Shown: piece by piece, positions 60,632 through 64,000 of the stretch
Numbering within the stretch: position 1 is the stretch's first letter
Layout of the letters: each line of letters starts with the position of its first letter
Source of the DNA: Ectopseudomonas chengduensis
GTDB lineage: Bacteria > Pseudomonadota > Gammaproteobacteria > Pseudomonadales > Pseudomonadaceae
NCBI RefSeq assembly: GCF_015712065.1
Contig: NZ_JACFYZ010000016.1
Location: 1-64,000, forward strand
Direction: 5' to 3'
Length of the DNA stretch: 64,000 bases
Program-made: the position numbers and the translations under genes
The notes under the pieces: generated by a model
Told to the model about the DNA's origin: nothing
What the model saw: the letters and a program-made list of their open reading frames with translations, nothing else
Databases searched by the model: none

Positions 60632-60701
60632 CTAGTGGTTCAAATCGTTCGCTGCGCTCACTGGGACGGGCTAAAGCCCGCCCCTTAACCAAACGTTAGA
60701 A
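60626..60701 (+). other. attC site of cassette 2
   Basis: R'' CTCTAAC complements the cassette's own start GTTAGAG; L'' TGGTTCAAA, L' TTAACCAAAC, R' GTTAGAA. It differs from the cassette 1 attC at only a few positions. Confidence 0.93.
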
Positions 60702-60719
60702 GCCAAGGAGGGATCACAA

Positions 60720-61154
60720 TTGTCTAACGATCGCTCTATACGATGGCAGGCGCAGACCATAGGCCAGCTTTCTACGGCTCTATCTTTATTTTCTGGCTTA
60801 TCCGTAGCGGGGTTAGGCTTTTTATTTTCTTTAGTCCGCGAGTCATCATTTAATCCTTCTGGCTTATTCGCGGCGCTATTTATAATTGCACTGCTATCCT
60901 TTCTAATCGCGTCACTTGCTGGCTCTGCCGCGGTAATAACACGCCTTCTCGATTTCAGGCTAACCGCTCAAAAAACACGAAAAACAACTGAGGAGCCACT
61001 AACATTATTTTGCACTGACGCCTCAGGTTACGGCAGAGCTACATGGAGGTTATTCTGGGTACTTATAATATTTTTCGTTATTGGCATATTGTTAAGCAGC
61101 ATTGTTTTGAGCAGTATTTATTTGTGCCGCACTTTCAGTGCAATTGGCTTCTAA
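60720..61154 (+). CDS. Integron cassette 3 protein, small membrane protein
   Basis: 144 aa from a TTG start that follows AAGGAGGG at ideal distance. Three hydrophobic segments (about 14-38, 48-73 and 113-137) with a cytoplasmic-looking charged loop (LTAQKTRKTTEEP) before the last. The N-terminus SNDRSIRWQAQTIGQL is hydrophilic. No family recognised. The stop lies inside its attC. Confidence 0.8.
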   Translation: MSNDRSIRWQAQTIGQLSTALSLFSGLSVAGLGFLFSLVRESSFNPSGLFAALFIIALLSFLIASLAGSAAVITRLLDFRLTAQKTRKTTEEPLTLFCTDASGYGRATWRLFWVLIIFFVIGILLSSIVLSSIYLCRTFSAIGF

Positions 61155-61225
61155 CTAGTGGTTCAAGCCGTTCGCTTCGCTCACTCGGGACGGGCTAAAG
61201 CCCGCTCCTTAACCAAACGTTAGAG
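61149..61225 (+). other. attC site of cassette 3
   Basis: R'' TTCTAAC complements the cassette's start GTTAGAA; R' GTTAGAG. The central stem GACGGGCTAAAGCCCGCTCC carries one change from attC1. Confidence 0.93.
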
Positions 61226-61234
61226 GTCATTCTA

Positions 61235-61645
61235 GTGACATCGGATGTCCACACCAAAAACACAAGGACAGCGCTTTACCACCAAGCCTTCTGGTGCGCT
61301 GCCTTGCTACTGGCATCAGGCAGTTGGCTTTATCAAGAATATATAATCAGAGTACTAATAGCCCTTGCAGCAACAACACTGTATTTTGCTCTCGCAGTTA
61401 CAAACTATAAGCTCGGGAACAAGCTCATTTGGCTTTGCTTTGCCCCAGCGGCTGGCGTTATGTTCGTCACGGCGTACCCAATAACAAGCTTGTGGTACTA
61501 CCTATACATCGGCATAGTCGGACAGCCCTTCACCACAAGCATTGCAGGCGCAATCGGCATAATGAGCGTCAACACCGCTATTGCTGTAGTCATTCCAATG
61601 CTAATTTGCATCTACCTACTCAGGTCGCGGCGTCATGCCCTCTAA
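61235..61645 (+). CDS. Integron cassette 4 protein, four-helix membrane protein
   Basis: 136 aa from GTG 61235 (TSDVHTKNTRTALYHQAF), behind GAGGT. Four hydrophobic stretches (about 20-35, 38-56, 63-85 and 105-130), ending with basic RSRRHAL. No family recognised. The stop falls in its attC. An alternative later start cannot be excluded. Confidence 0.75.
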   Translation: MTSDVHTKNTRTALYHQAFWCAALLLASGSWLYQEYIIRVLIALAATTLYFALAVTNYKLGNKLIWLCFAPAAGVMFVTAYPITSLWYYLYIGIVGQPFTTSIAGAIGIMSVNTAIAVVIPMLICIYLLRSRRHAL

Positions 61646-61707
61646 CAATTGGTTCAAGTCGCTCACTCGGGACCGGCTAAAGCCCGCCCCTTATCCAAAC
61701 GTTAGGC
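61640..61707 (+). other. attC site of cassette 4, shortened
   Basis: R'' CTCTAAC complements the cassette's start GTTAGAG; R' GTTAGGC. About 68 bp: the CGTTCGCT segment present in attC1-3 is missing from the left arm, and TTATCCAAAC replaces TTAACCAAAC. Confidence 0.9.
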
Positions 61708-61719
61708 ATTGATTTTCCA

Positions 61720-62022
61720 ATGATTTTCGCCGAGATGACGTACGAGAAACACTACGACGACATTCACAATGAATTGCTTTCGTTCATAACGGCACGCTTT
61801 TCACGCGTCGTAGCCGGGCATCAGGGGGACTCATACATTTGGATATTTGATGGTGGCGAAAAAGTGGCAATCGATACATTTACCTCCATGAAGCATCAGA
61901 TCAAATCTTCAAAACCTGGCTCACACGTTCAGAAAGTAATTGATGCTTTACGGCAAAAGTACAGGTTGACGGTGTACGATACCCCAGAGTTCGAGGATTT
62001 TGAGGATCAACCAGTTGCCTAA
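61720..62022 (+). CDS. Integron cassette 5 protein, hypothetical
   Basis: 100 aa, soluble. An N-terminal helix (TYEKHYDDIHNELLSFITARF) is followed by strands (DSYIWIFDGGEKVAIDTF) and a helix ending in a Tyr/Asp/Glu-rich tail. No family recognised. It starts 18 bases into the cassette; the stop lies in its attC. A small alpha/beta domain is likely, but nothing indicates activity. Confidence 0.78.
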   Translation: MIFAEMTYEKHYDDIHNELLSFITARFSRVVAGHQGDSYIWIFDGGEKVAIDTFTSMKHQIKSSKPGSHVQKVIDALRQKYRLTVYDTPEFEDFEDQPVA

Positions 62023-62106
62023 CATCTTGGTCAAGGCCGCTCCCTCCGATCGCTGGACGCTGCGCAGTAAAGCACCGCGGATCGCCCCTTACCTACAACG
62101 TTATGC
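62017..62106 (+). other. attC site of cassette 5, divergent type
   Basis: R'' GCCTAAC complements the cassette's start GTTAGGC; R' GTTATGC. The inner sequence differs completely from the other six: CGATCGCTGGACGCTGCGCAG and CGCGGATCG arms, about 90 bp. It suggests origin from another integron. Confidence 0.88.
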
Positions 62107-62109
62107 ACC

Positions 62110-62511
62110 ATGAACCAAATTCGAATGAAACGTGAAATAGAAGAGAATGCGGAGACTATTCGTCGCCTTCATTCACGCATAAAAGAAACCCTTGAGCTTC
62201 GTGACTTGAACCCATTGAAAAGACGGGAGTGGGAACGCGCTTGCAAAGAGTTTCACGCTAGATATCAAACCTTGTCATTCCCTTGCAACTACGCTGAGGC
62301 GCTACAAAAAATCAAAGACGGCGATCAGTTGTCGGTTGAATCTGCTCTGTGCTTTGTAGAACTAAGGCCATATTTTTTCCGGTCGGGCTATATGTACAGG
62401 GAGCTGATCCGAAGGCTAAAGAATGCGAATCTTGCTGGCAGCCACCGGGAGCGACGGGACGTAATTATTCACGCATACCGTCAGTGGAGAGCAAGCCAGT
62501 GTAAAGCATAA
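62110..62511 (+). CDS. Integron cassette 6 protein, hypothetical
   Basis: 133 aa, highly charged and helical (MKREIEENAETIRRLHSRIKET; RREWERACKEFHARY), with a conserved-looking core VESALCFVELRPYFFRSGYM and a basic C-terminus. No signal or membrane segment. I have a faint memory of similar cassette-borne hypothetical proteins but cannot name a family. The stop lies in its attC. Confidence 0.8.
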   Translation: MNQIRMKREIEENAETIRRLHSRIKETLELRDLNPLKRREWERACKEFHARYQTLSFPCNYAEALQKIKDGDQLSVESALCFVELRPYFFRSGYMYRELIRRLKNANLAGSHRERRDVIIHAYRQWRASQCKA

Positions 62512-62582
62512 CAATTTGTTCCAGCCGTTCGCCTTGCTCACTTGGAACCGGCTAAAGACGGACCCTTAACCAAACGTTATAC
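62506..62582 (+). other. attC site of cassette 6
   Basis: R'' GCATAAC complements the cassette's start GTTATGC; R' GTTATAC. Of the same general family as attC1-3 but drifted (TTGTTCCAG, GAACCGGCTAAAGACGGACCC). Confidence 0.9.
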
Positions 62583-62594
62583 ACAGGCAGAAAC

Positions 62595-62867
62595 ATGCTC
62601 AGAATTCTCAAAAATGCGCTGCTCATCGCTACGCCATACAGCATAATTTCCTCGCTACTAGCTTTTGCTGTGACCTTGAATTGGGCCGCAGTTAGCGATG
62701 GCGAAAACCAAACAATCTATTATGGCTTTGATACTGTTAAGTTTTTAATTAAGTCTTACGGGGTCGTTAATTATTTTCTCGGCTTGGTGCCGCAGTTTAT
62801 ATTTATTTTCACAGTCATGATTCCTGCTCTCATCACACAAGGCTATATTTTTTATCGCAAGCCTTAG
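62595..62867 (+). CDS. Integron cassette 7 protein, small membrane protein
   Basis: 90 aa with two or three hydrophobic segments (about 8-30 and 56-85) and a short hydrophilic loop (SDGENQTIYYGFDTVK). AT-rich. No family recognised. Unlike the other cassettes, the stop lies 41 bases before the attC core. Last cassette of the array. Confidence 0.75.
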   Translation: MLRILKNALLIATPYSIISSLLAFAVTLNWAAVSDGENQTIYYGFDTVKFLIKSYGVVNYFLGLVPQFIFIFTVMIPALITQGYIFYRKP

Positions 62868-62908
62868 CGCCGCATGAATACAATCCCAAACAATAGTTAT
62901 GAGTACGC

Positions 62909-62986
62909 GCACAACAAATGGTTCAAGTCGTTCGCTGCGCTCACTCGGGAAGGCCTAAATCCCGGCCCTTAACCAATACGCTATCG
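62909..62986 (+). other. Degenerate attC site closing the cassette array
   Basis: The left core reads GCACAAC where GTATAAC is expected from the cassette's start GTTATAC; the right core reads GCTATCG in place of GTTRRRY. The inner arms (AATGGTTCAAGTCG, TTAACCAATAC) are well kept. Loss of the crossover GTT should make the site poor or dead for recombination. Confidence 0.8.
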
Positions 62987-62995
62987 AGCCTCTAA

Positions 62996-63601
62996 ATGAC
63001 CCCTCTGCCATCATCTTGGGCCAGCGCCTGGTCAGATCTCGGCCTACAGTCTCCGCCTGGTCTGTTCGAGCAGCTCGTTCGTGCCTACGAGGAACCGCAG
63101 CGGCACTATCACTCGCTGCAGCATCTGCGCGAATGCCTGATGCATTTCGAGCAGGCGCGGCATCTGGCGCAGCAGCCGGGGGAGGTGGCCATCGCGCTCT
63201 GGTTCCATGACGCCATCTACGACGTGCGCGGCAAGGATAACGAGCGCCTGAGTGCAGATTGGGCCATCCGGGTGCTGGCGAGCTGTCAGGCCAGCCAGGC
63301 GACGTTGGCGCGGGTCGAGCAACTGATCATGGTCACCCGGCATGATGCGACGCCGAACGAGCCGGATGAGCAGTTGCTGGTGGATATCGACTTGGCCATT
63401 CTCGGCGCCACGCCGGAGCGTTTCGCCGAGTACGACGCCCAGGTGCGTGCCGAGTACGCCTGGGTGCCGGGCTTTGTCTACCGAATGAAGCGGCGCAGCG
63501 TTCTCCAGTCATTTCTGGCGCGCTCGATGATCTACAGCACTGATCATTTCAGGGCGCGCTACGAGGCACAGGCTCGGATCAATCTAGCTGGCGTGATTTG
63601 A
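62996..63601 (+). CDS. HD-domain predicted metal-dependent hydrolase
   Basis: 201 aa. N-terminal SWASAWSDLG, then RHYHSLQHLRECLMHF, and the HD pair in ALWFHDAIYDVRGKDNERLSA; further ligands in TRHD and LVDIDLAILGA. This is the pattern of a conserved family of HD hydrolases in proteobacteria, usually of unknown substrate. High-GC sequence returns here, marking the end of the integron. It starts ten bases past the last attC, which may therefore contribute to its leader. Confidence 0.88.
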   Translation: MTPLPSSWASAWSDLGLQSPPGLFEQLVRAYEEPQRHYHSLQHLRECLMHFEQARHLAQQPGEVAIALWFHDAIYDVRGKDNERLSADWAIRVLASCQASQATLARVEQLIMVTRHDATPNEPDEQLLVDIDLAILGATPERFAEYDAQVRAEYAWVPGFVYRMKRRSVLQSFLARSMIYSTDHFRARYEAQARINLAGVI

Positions 63602-63687
63602 AAGGAGATTGAGCGAGGTCTGCATCGCATTCGCCGCGACAAGCGTTCTATGCTGTGAATAGTGGCCATTCGACAGAGGGAGCGAAC

Positions 63688-64000
63688 GTGCCGTTGTTCA
63701 ACGCCTTGCTGCGTGCGCTTGACCCTTTGCATGGAGTGCCTGAAGCGACTCGGCAGGCGTTTGCTTGCTGGTATCTGCAGGCGAAGATTCCGCAGATTCG
63801 CTACGTCGCTTTTCTGACCACGGCGCTGTATCTGATCTATGCCGCCATCGAGCAGAATGTCGAGACCGATCAGCCTTTCGCGCGGCTCATGGTCCATGCG
63901 CTGCTGGTGCCGGCAGCATTGCTGGCCATCGGATTGCTGAGTTTCCAGCCAAGGCGGCAACCCTTGATGCTGGGGTTGCTGTCACTCGCGCCCATCATCT
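63688..64000 (+). CDS. N-terminal part of an integral membrane protein, cut by the window end
   Basis: GTG start (PLFNALLRALDPLHGVPE) behind GAGGGAG. About 104 codons are present, open to the last base. It has a cytoplasmic N-terminus of about 40 residues, then hydrophobic segments near 41-52, 70-86 and 94 onward. It resembles the membrane sensor part of signalling proteins, e.g. cyclases, but the catalytic part is outside the window, so no function is given. Confidence 0.7.
   Translation, partial: MPLFNALLRALDPLHGVPEATRQAFACWYLQAKIPQIRYVAFLTTALYLIYAAIEQNVETDQPFARLMVHALLVPAALLAIGLLSFQPRRQPLMLGLLSLAPII

Noticed and set aside
59959..62867. Toxin-antitoxin pairs among the cassettes
   Set aside because: Each cassette holds one gene of 90-144 aa with its own attC; no two-gene cassette or recognisable RelE/HigB/ParE motif is seen.
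60262..62986. Regularly spaced near-identical palindromic repeats that could suggest a CRISPR array or REP cluster
   Set aside because: Spacing is 300-430 bp, each interval holds a gene, and the repeats carry integron core sites; they are attC sites.

Overview
The window looks like chromosome of a gamma-proteobacterial Pseudomonas of the P. mendocina / P. pseudoalcaligenes / P. alcaligenes type. This rests on high-GC coding sequence, several gene orders that I remember from P. aeruginosa (pqi/mks block beside an rRNA operon; nnrS-ppyR-fhp-fhpR; rhlB / acyl-CoA ligase / esterase / aapJQMP / pcs / yejK), many Pseudomonas-type REP palindromes between genes, and a chromosomal integron whose attC sites resemble the repeats known from P. 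alcaligenes and P. stutzeri. Identifications come from reading the sequence and from memory of the families; no database search was run.

Layout. 1-3.9 kb: end of a 5S rRNA, then a lipid-transport operon (split LetA plus a six-MCE LetB-like protein). 3.9-8.8 kb: the MksFEB condensin on the minus strand. 9-12.5 kb: an unknown gene, a 139-bp MITE-like palindrome, and norspermidine-type polyamine genes (nspC and carboxynorspermidine dehydrogenase, which uses a TTG start). 12.6-20.4 kb: rimI, then the nitric-oxide cluster nnrS-ppyR-fhp facing the sigma-54 activator fhpR/norR, then a methyltransferase, an FKBP and a truncated haemoglobin. 20.5-28.3 kb: DNA polymerase II, an Alx/TerC protein, a lipoprotein, an FAD oxidoreductase, and a thioredoxin/DUF2024/Rof operon divergent from a cysteine-rich MarR regulator and a MOSC protein. 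28.4-34.9 kb: two AraC-type regulators meeting tail to tail, then a secreted/oxidative-stress operon ending in a frameshifted catalase. 35-46.2 kb: rhlB, dipeptidase, cNMP-GGDEF cyclase, acyl-CoA ligase, esterase, and the aapJQMP amino-acid ABC transporter behind a good sigma-54 promoter. 46.4-58.7 kb: GlxA-type regulator, phosphatidylcholine synthase, GST, glutaredoxin, YejK, a TAXI-type binding protein, two APC permeases around an Lrp regulator, an exported methyltransferase and sbcD.

58.8-63.0 kb: a complete sedentary integron. It has an integrase gene (minus) with a perfect LexA box at its promoter, an attI region, and seven gene cassettes, all on the plus strand, each ending in an attC site. 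The inverse core (R'') of the first six attC sites is the exact complement of the first bases of the same cassette, the signature of genuine circularising cassettes. The seventh site is degenerate at both ends. None of the seven cassette products was recognised; three are small membrane proteins. The integron lies directly after sbcD, where sbcC would be expected. The window ends with an HD-domain hydrolase and a truncated membrane protein gene.

Repeats: at least five families of REP-like palindromes, plus an inverted-repeat element bounded by GGCTAATGCC/GGCATTAGCC found twice, once inside the fhp leader.
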